A stretch of 64,000 nt of DNA from Algivirga pacifica (GTDB taxonomy: Bacteria > Bacteroidota > Bacteroidia > Cytophagales > Flammeovirgaceae). The notes beneath the pieces are model-generated. The model worked only from the letters and a program-made list of their open reading frames with translations. It was not told the origin of the DNA and made no database searches. The translations under genes and the position numbers were made by a program. Positions 8,678-17,068 of the stretch are shown here, piece by piece; the stretch's first letter is position 1; the number at the start of each line of letters is the position of its first letter. The stretch is from NCBI RefSeq assembly GCF_039543525.1, contig NZ_BAABJX010000052.1:62001-126000 (forward strand), in the 5' to 3' direction.

Positions 8678-10030
8678 ATGTTCACTATTACTTCTCCAAA
8701 TTTATACCAACGTACACTACTCTTACTTTTAATGGGCTTGCTATGGACCACAATAGGAAAAGCCCAGACGATAGATCAAGACTCTTCTCAGCAAACCGTA
8801 ACAATTGATACAGTAATTATCAAAAGAAACTGGATGACCTGGGATCGAATCATTAAAAATGAGTTGCGACTGAAAAGAGGAGCACAGGTGAAGTACTCAA
8901 CCTTGGAGAAAGCGGTGCAGCGCGTATGGAATATTGGGAACTTCACCAAGGTTGACCATAGAATAGAAACAAAAAATGAGCGTAGCGCATTGATTGTAGA
9001 AGCCTTTGATGCGGTAAAACTTTTTCCATTGATGTCGCTGGATCATAGTAGTGAGGAAGAGTACCGTTACCTCATAGGATTTGTAGATGATAATTTCTTG
9101 GGAAGTAACAGTAAGCTAAGAGTGGCATGGGATAAGCAACCTGTTGGTGCTACCTGGAATATTCGTTTTAACCTTCCCAGACAACTACTTTACAAAAATA
9201 TGCAGCTAGGGGTAGGTGTGAGTTTTGGAGATGAGTTGAGAAGAAATCTATACCGAGAGATTACCTATACAGAAGAAGGAGATGTAGAGGGAGTCACTTA
9301 TCAACCGGATATGTTGGCGCCTTATCACAAATTGGAAGTGACAGCTTCTATAGGTAATCCCTGGCATCTGGATTACTCCTATCGCTTTTCTCCGGATCTG
9401 GATGTACAGTACAGGTACTATGGTTCTGATGAAAGTCTGATGCAAGATACACACTGGAATCAGGAGGTTCTCCTAGCTCCTTTTGAACATCGTATGCTGG
9501 CATTGACGTTTCGGGAGAGCATTGGTTTGGTAAATGCGCAACGTCATCGTTTGAATGGGTATCAATTGGAAGGAAGTATAGAATGGGCGATAGGCCTGAC
9601 CGAAACCTCTCCTACATATCAGAGCATTAATCTTACGGCAGAATATCACAAGATTTTTAATCCAACGATACAGTTTAGCTCTTGGGTGCGTACGGGTTTG
9701 ACCAATGCTCCTCAACCTTATCAGTTTATTAAAGGTGCAGAGGATGTTATTGGCTTGCGCTTAGGAGAAATTTATGGACGTACTTATTATTCGGCATATA
9801 CCGGAGTACACTTCACTTGGTTCAATAGAGACTGGTTAGCGGTCGAGAATGCCTATTTTGTAAACTGGGGAAATGGAGCGGCTGATTATCAAGAGTTATT
9901 CACAGCGTCACAAAAAGTGGCAGTAGGGAGCTCTTTTTTGTTTCAGGTACCCTTTGCTCCCTTCTTATTTGCTAAGCTGACGTTTATGTATGCCGGGCCG
10001 GGGACGGAGTGGTTTAAAATCAAGACATAG
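8678..10030 (+). CDS. POTRA/Omp85-like outer-membrane barrel protein
   Basis: The 450-residue product from this start has a signal peptide ending in GKAQ. The region of about 25-100 resembles one POTRA repeat (VIIKRNWMTWDRIIKNEL, then VWNIGNFTKVDHRIE), as in BamA/TamA/ShlB proteins. The rest is strand-rich with many aromatic residues, consistent with a barrel. A single POTRA is fewer than BamA has, so a role in general barrel assembly is unlikely; it may be a secretion or lipid-related Omp85 relative. A longer in-frame start at 8612 would put 22 polar residues before the signal peptide and is less likely. Confidence 0.65.
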   Translation: MFTITSPNLYQRTLLLLLMGLLWTTIGKAQTIDQDSSQQTVTIDTVIIKRNWMTWDRIIKNELRLKRGAQVKYSTLEKAVQRVWNIGNFTKVDHRIETKNERSALIVEAFDAVKLFPLMSLDHSSEEEYRYLIGFVDDNFLGSNSKLRVAWDKQPVGATWNIRFNLPRQLLYKNMQLGVGVSFGDELRRNLYREITYTEEGDVEGVTYQPDMLAPYHKLEVTASIGNPWHLDYSYRFSPDLDVQYRYYGSDESLMQDTHWNQEVLLAPFEHRMLALTFRESIGLVNAQRHRLNGYQLEGSIEWAIGLTETSPTYQSINLTAEYHKIFNPTIQFSSWVRTGLTNAPQPYQFIKGAEDVIGLRLGEIYGRTYYSAYTGVHFTWFNRDWLAVENAYFVNWGNGAADYQELFTASQKVAVGSSFLFQVPFAPFLFAKLTFMYAGPGTEWFKIKT

Positions 10031-11186
10031 CCTCCTTCAATTGTGCCAAGGCCTTCTCCAAAACAGGCCTGGCCACAGCCACATTCATTCGCTGCCACCC
10101 GCTGCCTGTTTGTCCAAAACTGATTCCCTCATTTAGAGCGATTCCAGCTTTTTCCACCATGAATTTCTTCAGTTCAGGATCAGATAGTCCCAAAGACTTG
10201 CAGTCTAACCATATCAGGTAGGTGGCCTCAGGTTTCATGGCCTTGATCTCAGGAATATGTTTGTCAATATAATCGATCACAAATTCAATATTCCCTTGTA
10301 TGTAGGCCTTCATTTCCTTATACCATGTATGTCCATGCGTATAAGCGGCAATCATACCTTCTGTGCCAAAGGTTCCTCCAAAATTGAGGTGGGGTACACT
10401 GGCTACCTTAGTATATTGCCTTTTTAAGGTGTCATCAAGGAAGATCAGATAAGAGGCTTGTAGTCCTGCCAGATTGAAAGTCTTGCTAGGAGCCATTCCC
10501 GTGATGACTTGCTGAGCTGCATCTTCTCGTATCGTCGCAAAAGGGATATGTTTATTACCAAAGAAAGTCAGATCAGCATGTATTTCGTCAGAGAAGATAA
10601 GTGTATTGTACTTTTTGCAGAGGTCCAGTAGTTGAAGTATTTCCTCTTTGGTCCACATACGTCCGGAAGGGTTATGGGGATTACAGAATATCAACAGTTT
10701 TACACCTTCCTTCAGAAGCTCTTCTGTTTTCTGGAAGTCGATTTCATATCGCCCATTTTTCTCTACCAGATCGTTCGTAATGAGGGTTCGATCGTTTCCT
10801 TTTACCGCTTCATGAAAAGGGGTGTATACTGGAGTGAAGATCATCACCTTTTCTTTGGGCTGCGTAAAGGCTTGAACCATTAGGGTCAAGGCAGGAACGA
10901 TTCCGGGACTGAAGACAAAAGAGTGATCAGGGACTTCCCATTGATGTTGCTGTTGTAGCCATCCTTGTACAGCGCTCCAACAACGTTTAGATTGTATCGT
11001 ATACCCATATACTGGATGAGAGGCCCGCTGAACTAGGGCATCCTGTATTTCTTTGGCAATAGGCAGGTCCATATCTGCCACCCATAGTGGAATTACCTCT
11101 CGGGAGCCAAAAAGGAGCTCACACAGGTCATACTTTACGGTATCGGTATCTTTTCTGGAAACAGGGGAATCAAAATTATAGGGCAT
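10020..11186 (-). CDS. PLP-dependent C-S lyase/aminotransferase, MalY/PatB family
   Basis: Fold-type I pyridoxal phosphate enzyme; MalY/PatB proteins cleave cystathionine or related thioethers. From MPYNFDSP the product is 388 residues, the family length. Seen: LWVADMDLPI near the N-terminus, CNPHNPSGRMW, FSDEIHADL with the cofactor Asp, and the Schiff-base lysine in APSKTFNLAGLQ. A longer frame upstream runs into a palindromic repeat, so the ATG at 11186 is chosen. The stop overlaps the end of the convergent Omp85-like gene by 11 bases. Confidence 0.88.
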   Translation of the reverse strand: MPYNFDSPVSRKDTDTVKYDLCELLFGSREVIPLWVADMDLPIAKEIQDALVQRASHPVYGYTIQSKRCWSAVQGWLQQQHQWEVPDHSFVFSPGIVPALTLMVQAFTQPKEKVMIFTPVYTPFHEAVKGNDRTLITNDLVEKNGRYEIDFQKTEELLKEGVKLLIFCNPHNPSGRMWTKEEILQLLDLCKKYNTLIFSDEIHADLTFFGNKHIPFATIREDAAQQVITGMAPSKTFNLAGLQASYLIFLDDTLKRQYTKVASVPHLNFGGTFGTEGMIAAYTHGHTWYKEMKAYIQGNIEFVIDYIDKHIPEIKAMKPEATYLIWLDCKSLGLSDPELKKFMVEKAGIALNEGISFGQTGSGWQRMNVAVARPVLEKALAQLKEAMS

Positions 11187-11195
11187 AGGATAGGT

Positions 11196-11303
11196 TGTTG
11201 AGGGATGAAGTAAGGGCGTCCCTTCTGGCCGCCCCGACAATAGATATGAAGGATGAAGTAAGGGCGACCAGAAGGGACGCCCTTACTTCATCCTTCAACA
11301 CAA
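11196..11303. repeat. palindromic repeat with GGGCG/CGCCC stems
   Basis: The outer arms (about 11196-11228 and 11268-11300) are near-perfect reverse complements of about 33 bases, bounded by TGTTGA and TTCAACA. Inside, a second hairpin reuses the right arm (GGATGAAGTAAGGGCG paired with its complement). The two foldings exclude each other. The element lies in the 5' region of the MalY-type gene. Confidence 0.75.
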
Positions 11304-11358
11304 CAGTATATTATTGAAAGATTGTCATTTTCTACTGATTATAAGACAACCGTTAGTA

Positions 11359-11856
11359 CTATAGTGCTTTCAAAGCTGCCTCATAGTCTGGCTCGTCAAC
11401 TGTCTCAGCAACTTGCTCGGTATAGGTAACCGTTCCTTCTTCATCGATGACCACAACCGCTCTGGAAAGGAGTCCTTTTAGAGGTCCTGTAGTAAAGCTG
11501 ACACCATAGTTTTTACCAAAGGCATCATCTCGAAGTTGAGAAAGCATCACCACATCTTCTAATCCTTCAGCACCACAAAAACGAGCTTGCGCAAAAGGAA
11601 GATCTTTTGAGATACATAGTACTACTGTATTCTCTAGCTCAGAAGCCTTTGCATTAAAGGTACGGGTAGACTGTGCACAAGTACCAGTATCTACACTTGG
11701 GTAGATATTCAAAATGATTTTCTTTCCCTTGAAGTCTGCAAGGGTAGCTTCAGAAAGATCTCCTTTAGTGAGTGAGAAATCAGGTGCTTTACTTCCTTTT
11801 TCAGGCAGGTTTCCAACAGTTTCAAATGGAGTGCCTTTTAGTGTGACAGTTGCCAT
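11359..11856 (-). CDS. tpx: thiol peroxidase (atypical 2-Cys peroxiredoxin)
   Basis: Reduces hydrogen peroxide and alkyl hydroperoxides at the expense of thioredoxin. At 165 residues it has the usual length, with the peroxidatic cysteine C60 in VDTGTCAQSTR and the resolving cysteine C94 in ARFCGAEG, the spacing of Tpx enzymes. It stands between the MalY-type gene and aroC on the same strand, but gaps of more than 60 bases and a hairpin after aroC suggest its own transcription. Confidence 0.96.
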   Translation of the reverse strand: MATVTLKGTPFETVGNLPEKGSKAPDFSLTKGDLSEATLADFKGKKIILNIYPSVDTGTCAQSTRTFNAKASELENTVVLCISKDLPFAQARFCGAEGLEDVVMLSQLRDDAFGKNYGVSFTTGPLKGLLSRAVVVIDEEGTVTYTEQVAETVDEPDYEAALKAL

Positions 11857-11882
11857 AGTTTTTGATTTTTATAATGAATAAA

Positions 11883-11914
11883 ATAATGTTGTGCCTTTAG
11901 GGCGCAACATTATC
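11883..11914. terminator. hairpin between aroC and tpx
   Basis: An 11-bp stem with one G-T pair (AATGTTGTGCC on one side, GGCGCAACATT on the other) lies just downstream of the aroC stop on the minus strand. No T-run follows, so it may be a stabilising hairpin or repeat rather than a true terminator. Confidence 0.45.
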
Positions 11915-11921
11915 AACAGGA

Positions 11922-13013
11922 TTACCCTATCAGTTGTTCTAAACGATTGACTTTACTTCTCATCAGGAAGTCTGCAATGGTTAGTGCAGCCATTGCTTCT
12001 ACAATAGGTACTGCTCTTGGGACTACACATGGATCATGACGTCCTTTGCCACTTACTGTAACGGTATCCCCTTCACGATTAACACTATCCTGATCAATCA
12101 TAATTGTTGCGACAGGCTTAAAGGCTACCTTAAAATAGATATCTTGTCCGTTGGAAATACCTCCTTGTATTCCTCCGGAGAAGTTACTTTCTGTCGTGAT
12201 GCTTCCATTCTCATCGGCAAAGAACTTATCATTGTGCTCGGAGCCTCTCATTTTGGTACCCGCAAAACCACTACCGTACTCAAATCCTTTAACGGCATTG
12301 ATGCTTAGCATACCCTTACCTAGTTCTGCATGTAAACGATCAAATACAGGTTCTCCCAATCCAGCAGGAACGCCTTTGATGACACAGCTTACGATGCCTC
12401 CTATCGTGTCTCTTTCTTTACGAATAGTGTCGATGACTTCGATCATCTGTTCAGCCTTTACAGGATCTGGGCAACGAACGATATTTTGCTCTATTTGAGA
12501 GAAGTCCAGGTTGCGGTAATCATCATCTACCTTGATGTCGGCAACTTCCGATACATAGGCGTGGAAAGAAATTCCCAAGTGCTTCAGAAGAAGTTTAGCC
12601 ACCGCTCCTCCAGCTACTCTGGCTGCGGTTTCTCTGGCAGAGCTTCTGCCTCCACCTCGATAATCCCGATTTCCGTATTTTACGTCGTAGGTATAGTCGG
12701 CATGTGATGGACGAAATTGATCCTTGATGTGTGAATAGTCTTTGCTACGTTGGTCCTTGTTATAGATGACCATACCTATTGGTGTACCGGTACTTTTTCC
12801 TTCAAATACACCAGAAAGAATCTCCACTTGATCTTCTTCCTTTCTTTGTGTGGTGATTTTAGATTGTCCGGGCTTACGGCGAGCCAATTCGTTTTGGATG
12901 AATTCAAGGTCGATATCTACCCCGGCAGGGCAGCCGTCAATAGTGACGCCTAAGGCACGACCATGGGATTCTCCAAAAGTGGTTATTCTGAATAATTGTC
13001 CGAAGGAGTTCAT
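11922..13013 (-). CDS. aroC: chorismate synthase
   Basis: Last step of the shikimate pathway: removes phosphate from EPSP to give chorismate, using reduced FMN as cofactor. The 363 residues match the family. Visible signatures: TTFGESHG at the N-terminus, the basic RPSHADYTYDVKYG segment, GGGRSSARETAARVAGGAVA and the GRHDPCVVPRAVPIVEAM motif near the C-terminus. No other aromatic biosynthesis gene is adjacent. Confidence 0.98.
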   Translation of the reverse strand: MNSFGQLFRITTFGESHGRALGVTIDGCPAGVDIDLEFIQNELARRKPGQSKITTQRKEEDQVEILSGVFEGKSTGTPIGMVIYNKDQRSKDYSHIKDQFRPSHADYTYDVKYGNRDYRGGGRSSARETAARVAGGAVAKLLLKHLGISFHAYVSEVADIKVDDDYRNLDFSQIEQNIVRCPDPVKAEQMIEVIDTIRKERDTIGGIVSCVIKGVPAGLGEPVFDRLHAELGKGMLSINAVKGFEYGSGFAGTKMRGSEHNDKFFADENGSITTESNFSGGIQGGISNGQDIYFKVAFKPVATIMIDQDSVNREGDTVTVSGKGRHDPCVVPRAVPIVEAMAALTIADFLMRSKVNRLEQLIG

Positions 13014-13394
13014 GTTTGTTTAGTTTGTACTCTTGGTAGTTGTAAAGTTCAATTATATCAAATTATTACACTATAATTAAAGGAATTAAGAACTTTATAA
13101 CATCAAAGTGAATGTATTTTCAATAGAAGGAGGGATGATTTAGAAAAACAATAATCTAATCCTTTCTTGTTTTCTTAAGAGCCAATACTCGTGATGATGT
13201 AATTTATAATATTTTAAAGTTGATTTAGAACTTTTTAGGAGGAATACAGAAACTTAAAAGGAAATAAACGGATTAACAATAATGCCTGAGGAAGAATAAA
13301 TAGTAATCATAAAATAGTATAAAAGGTTTCAGGTGATTGGAAATAAACAACCTAAGCATGCATATTGCATGTCTTAAACAAACAATAGATATTT
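13014..13394. other. AT-rich gap between divergent genes
   Basis: About 380 bases separate aroC (minus) from the next plus-strand gene. No coding frame, hairpin or clear TAnnTTTG box was recognised. Confidence 0.5.
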
Positions 13395-13922
13395 ATGAGT
13401 AAGTCAGCAGTGACCTCGGCATTTTTAGCAGCCTTGGTTTTGGTCGTTGGATTATGGTACGTAAAGCAGGGAGATTTTAATGATCTGAGCCCCAAGAAAG
13501 TAACGCATAACGAGCAACAATTGATCGGGAGGTATTATGAGGGGCAGGTAGATGATAAAGCCTTGACGGCATTAATGGATACGATGTATAAACAAAGTAT
13601 TACAGGAGAATATACGGGAGAGATGGTGGTCTATTACTTTGGAGATCCAGACACTACTTCTTCAGATATTAAGGTTTTTGTGGGGATTGATTATGAGTTG
13701 TTGCCGCAGCCACTACCAGAAGGCTTAGAAGAATTACAGATAGAAACGTATAAGTCAGTATTTGTGGATGTAGACCCTTCTGATATGTTTTCTCCTAATC
13801 CTCAAAATGTAAATAAAACTTTACGGGAGTATGCTATAAAAGAAGGATTAAAATCCAGAAATATTTACATTGAAAAGTACCTTAAGAGTGGAGAAGTGAG
13901 GAATGAGTTAGCAGTAGAATAG
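13395..13922 (+). CDS. small membrane-anchored protein next to a histidine kinase
   Basis: The 175-residue product has one N-terminal membrane segment (SAVTSAFLAALVLVVGLWYV, about residues 4-23) and an otherwise soluble, acidic region. I do not recognise the family. It ends 33 bases before the histidine kinase gene on the same strand, so the two are probably cotranscribed, and it might sense or modulate the kinase; this is inference from position only. Confidence 0.7.
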   Translation: MSKSAVTSAFLAALVLVVGLWYVKQGDFNDLSPKKVTHNEQQLIGRYYEGQVDDKALTALMDTMYKQSITGEYTGEMVVYYFGDPDTTSSDIKVFVGIDYELLPQPLPEGLEELQIETYKSVFVDVDPSDMFSPNPQNVNKTLREYAIKEGLKSRNIYIEKYLKSGEVRNELAVE

Positions 13923-13955
13923 ACAGGTACAGCGACAGAGCAGAAAACCTTATAC

Positions 13956-15155
13956 ATGAAGACTTACAGCATTTACAAGAATTCGGCATTTCTGAAATGG
14001 TTAATCGCAGCCCTCGGCCTTTTGGTTGGAGGGCTTTCTGTCTATTATACCAATATGCTGGTGAGGAGACTAGCAGATCGGGAAAAAAGGCAGGTGGACT
14101 TTTTTGCCAAGGCACAGCGACAATTGGCATTGACAGAAGAGACAAGTCAGGAAGTTAGTTTTTTGTTGATGGAGGTGATACAAAACAATGACTTGATCCC
14201 CGTGATTTTATTGAATGATCGTCGTACTCCTATCAGTCATCGAAATGTAGAAATCCCCAAGAAACTTTCAGAAGATGAGCGTAATAGCTACTTACTCAAA
14301 AAAGTAGAGGAGATGGGAGAGGACTATGAACCTATAGTGGTAGAAATAGCACCAGATGTATACAATTTTATTTACTACACTAACTCAGAGTTAGTGCGAG
14401 AACTAAGGTTTGCTCCCGTAATACAGTTGGCGATCTTGGCTATTTTAGGGAGTATTGCTTATGTAGTGTTTAGCTCTTCTAAACGAGCCGAACAAAATCA
14501 GGTATGGGCAGGGCTGGCCAAAGAAACAGCACATCAATTAGGAACACCTATATCCTCTTTGATGGCTTGGGTAGAGTACTTTAAGACGGATGAGAATTTC
14601 TCAGAAGAAATCATCGTTGAGTTGGAAAAGGATATTAGTCGCTTGGAGATGATAACGGCTCGTTTTTCCAGTATTGGATCAGTGCCCCAACTGCAAGAAG
14701 TTAATTTACCGCAAACCATTGAGCATGTGGTACAGTACCTCTCCAAGAGGGTATCTTCCAAAGTAGCCTTTCATATTGATATAGCAGATCGGGATATTAG
14801 GGCGAATATTAGCCCTCCTCTGTTTGAATGGGTGATTGAAAATCTCTGTAAGAATGCCGTGGATGCGATGAACAGTCAAGGTAATATTACGTTGGAACTG
14901 AAGCGATCTTCAGGTCATGAGATGATCATTTTGGATGTTTCTGATGATGGAAAAGGGATTCCTCCAGGGAAATTAAAGGCGGTCTTTAAGCCAGGGTTTA
15001 CTACTAAAAAGCGAGGTTGGGGGTTAGGCCTTACGCTGGTGAAGCGTATTGTAGAAAAGTATCATGGAGGAAAAATCTTCGTTAAAAAATCTATTCCGGG
15101 CTTGGGAACAACCTTCCGTATTATTATTCCTGTAATTGATTCGGAGAAGGTATAG
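13956..15155 (+). CDS. membrane sensor histidine kinase
   Basis: Autophosphorylating sensor, 399 residues. Membrane segments are at about 13-31 and 153-172 with a region of about 120 residues between them that is likely periplasmic. No HAMP or PAS domain is evident. The H-box is ETAHQLGTPISSL with the phospho-accepting H193, a variant in which HQLGTP replaces the common HELRTP. The ATPase domain shows the N box (ENLCKNAVDAM), G1 (DVSDDGKGIP) and G2 (KKRGWGLGL). No response regulator gene is adjacent, so the output partner is unknown. Confidence 0.92.
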   Translation: MKTYSIYKNSAFLKWLIAALGLLVGGLSVYYTNMLVRRLADREKRQVDFFAKAQRQLALTEETSQEVSFLLMEVIQNNDLIPVILLNDRRTPISHRNVEIPKKLSEDERNSYLLKKVEEMGEDYEPIVVEIAPDVYNFIYYTNSELVRELRFAPVIQLAILAILGSIAYVVFSSSKRAEQNQVWAGLAKETAHQLGTPISSLMAWVEYFKTDENFSEEIIVELEKDISRLEMITARFSSIGSVPQLQEVNLPQTIEHVVQYLSKRVSSKVAFHIDIADRDIRANISPPLFEWVIENLCKNAVDAMNSQGNITLELKRSSGHEMIILDVSDDGKGIPPGKLKAVFKPGFTTKKRGWGLGLTLVKRIVEKYHGGKIFVKKSIPGLGTTFRIIIPVIDSEKV

Positions 15156-15160
15156 TCTAT

Positions 15161-15220
15161 TTAGAGCTTGTTTGGAATCTAAGTTTTACTCCAGAAGATG
15201 TGGTTCCGAACAAGCTCTTA
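15161..15220. repeat. inverted repeat, AGAGCTTGTTTGGAA family (short copy)
   Basis: Arms TTAGAGCTTGTTTGGAA (15161-15177) and its near-perfect reverse complement (15204-15220) enclose about 26 bases. It starts five bases after the histidine kinase stop, where it may act as a terminator. The same arms bound a longer element at 38927-39094. Confidence 0.7.
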
Positions 15221-15285
15221 ATCTTAGAATAATTCTAAATTGAATGGATCAACCCATTTCCTAAACTATTCCCCTTAGCACCTTG

Positions 15286-15317
15286 TTGTTCTCCCGTTTG
15301 GGTTTTTATACCTTTGC
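15286..15317 (+). promoter_or_regulatory. promoter of miaB
   Basis: A -33 TTG (15286-15288) lies 20 bp from the -7 box TACCTTTG (15309-15316), about 100 bases before the miaB ATG. Confidence 0.65.
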
Positions 15318-15423
15318 GGAAAATTTTAGAATAGGGGAGTGTGCCCTTATTAAAAAATATACTATGTCATACGTGACAGAGTGAGACTGAAAATCTTACC
15401 TTCTGTCTTAAAACTCTGATTTA

Positions 15424-16899
15424 ATGAGCGATTTGATTAAAGATATTCCTTTGGTAACAGAGGAGAGTACTTCGGAAAGCTGTGAAATGAAAGTAACCGA
15501 AAACACAGCAGGCGAAGGGCAACGTAAGTTGTATATTGAGAGTTATGGTTGTCAGATGAACTTCTCTGATTCGGAGATTGTCGCTTCGGTCATGAATGAA
15601 GCGAACTTTGGTACGACTTCCAACTTTGAGGAGGCTGACCTGATCTTCTTGAATACTTGTTCTATTCGTGAGAAGGCTGAGCAGACAGTGCGTAACCGTC
15701 TGAAAAACTTCCACAAAGTGAAGAAAAACAAGCCAGGGCTAATCATTGGAGTGTTGGGTTGTATGGCGGAGCGTCTAAAAGAAAAATTCCTGGAGGAAGA
15801 AAAGATCGTAGACATCGTAGCCGGACCGGATGCTTACCGTGATCTTCCTAAGTTGGTACAGGAAGTAGATGGTGGAGATAAAGGAGTGAACGTATTCTTG
15901 TCTCGTGAGGAGACTTATGCAGATATTAACCCTGTACGTTTGAACTCTAATGGGGTAACGGCATTTATCTCTATTATGAGAGGATGTGATAATATGTGTA
16001 CGTTCTGTGTGGTACCTTTTACTCGTGGTCGTGAGCGTAGCCGTGATCCACATTCTATTGTGAAAGAAGCACAGGAACTATTCGAGCAGGGCTATAGAGA
16101 AGTGACTTTGTTGGGACAGAACGTAGACTCTTATAAGTGGTCTTCGGAAGAAAACAACAAGGCATGGTTGGAGAAGAAAGAGAAAAAAGGAGAGGAAGTA
16201 GAGGTAATCAACTTTGCGAACCTATTGGAAATGGTAGCGAAAGTATCTCCGGATCTTCGTGTGAGATTCTCAACATCTCATCCAAAAGATATTACCAATG
16301 AGGTACTTTATACCATGAAGAAGTATGAGAATATCTGTAAGTATATTCACCTTCCAGCTCAGTCAGGAAATACACGTGTATTGGAGTTGATGAACCGTAC
16401 CTATACAAGAGAGTGGTATATGGAGCGTGTGGACGCTATCTACCGTATCTTGGGTGATGATTGTGCGATTTCGTCGGATATGATTGCAGGATTCTGTACA
16501 GAGACAGAGGAAGAGCATCAGGATACATTGACACTAATGGATTATGTGAAGTATGACTTCAGCTTTATGTTCCATTACTCAGAGCGACCAGGTACTTTGG
16601 CAGCGAAAAAATTCGAGGACGATATTCCGTTGGATGTGAAGAAGCGTCGTCTGAATGAAATTATTGCCAGACAGACGGAACACTCTTTGGAGAGAAGTCA
16701 ACAGGCTTTGGGGAAAACTTTTAAGGTATTGGTAGAAGGGTTCTCTAAGCGTTCGGACGAGCATTTACAAGGAAGAAACTCTCAGAATAAGGTGATTGTA
16801 TTCCCTAAAGAGAACTATAAGAAAGGGGATTATGTGATGGTGAAAGTTCACGATTGTACAGCAGCAACACTTATTGGTGAAGCAGTCAAACAAGACTAA
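15424..16899 (+). CDS. miaB: tRNA-2-methylthio-N6-dimethylallyladenosine synthase
   Basis: Radical SAM methylthiotransferase that adds a methylthio group to i6A37 of tRNAs reading UNN codons. The 491-residue product has the UPF0004 domain with cluster cysteines C43 (YGCQMN), C79 (NTCSIRE) and C113 (LGCMAER). The radical SAM CxxxCxxC motif is C188, C192 and C195 (RGCDNMCTFC), and a TRAM domain ends the protein. The GCQMN and NTCSIRE wording is that of MiaB rather than RimO or MtaB. A 30-residue N-terminal extension precedes the conserved region. A strong terminator follows. Confidence 0.97.
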   Translation: MSDLIKDIPLVTEESTSESCEMKVTENTAGEGQRKLYIESYGCQMNFSDSEIVASVMNEANFGTTSNFEEADLIFLNTCSIREKAEQTVRNRLKNFHKVKKNKPGLIIGVLGCMAERLKEKFLEEEKIVDIVAGPDAYRDLPKLVQEVDGGDKGVNVFLSREETYADINPVRLNSNGVTAFISIMRGCDNMCTFCVVPFTRGRERSRDPHSIVKEAQELFEQGYREVTLLGQNVDSYKWSSEENNKAWLEKKEKKGEEVEVINFANLLEMVAKVSPDLRVRFSTSHPKDITNEVLYTMKKYENICKYIHLPAQSGNTRVLELMNRTYTREWYMERVDAIYRILGDDCAISSDMIAGFCTETEEEHQDTLTLMDYVKYDFSFMFHYSERPGTLAAKKFEDDIPLDVKKRRLNEIIARQTEHSLERSQQALGKTFKVLVEGFSKRSDEHLQGRNSQNKVIVFPKENYKKGDYVMVKVHDCTAATLIGEAVKQD

Positions 16900-16948
16900 G
16901 GGTACACTTCTAATAATAATAGCGTTAATGTTTTCGAATATTTGTTAT

Positions 16949-16994
16949 AAAGAAAAAAGGTGTTTTGGTATTCCAGAACACCTTTTTTCTTTAT
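16949..16994. terminator. bidirectional intrinsic terminator after miaB
   Basis: A stem of about 20 bp (AAAGAAAAAAGGTGTTTTGG paired with its complement, one mismatch) closes a TATT loop, with A-run and T-run on either side. Confidence 0.88.
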
Positions 16995-17068
16995 AAATCG
17001 TTAGAATAGCAGTTCTCCATATTAAACTAACGGTTTATTTTTTATTGACCACTATGACAATACATTGT

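Noticed and set aside
12151..12498. Several open frames on the plus strand opposite aroC
   Set aside because: They are shadows of a well-conserved gene and show no domain or signal peptide.
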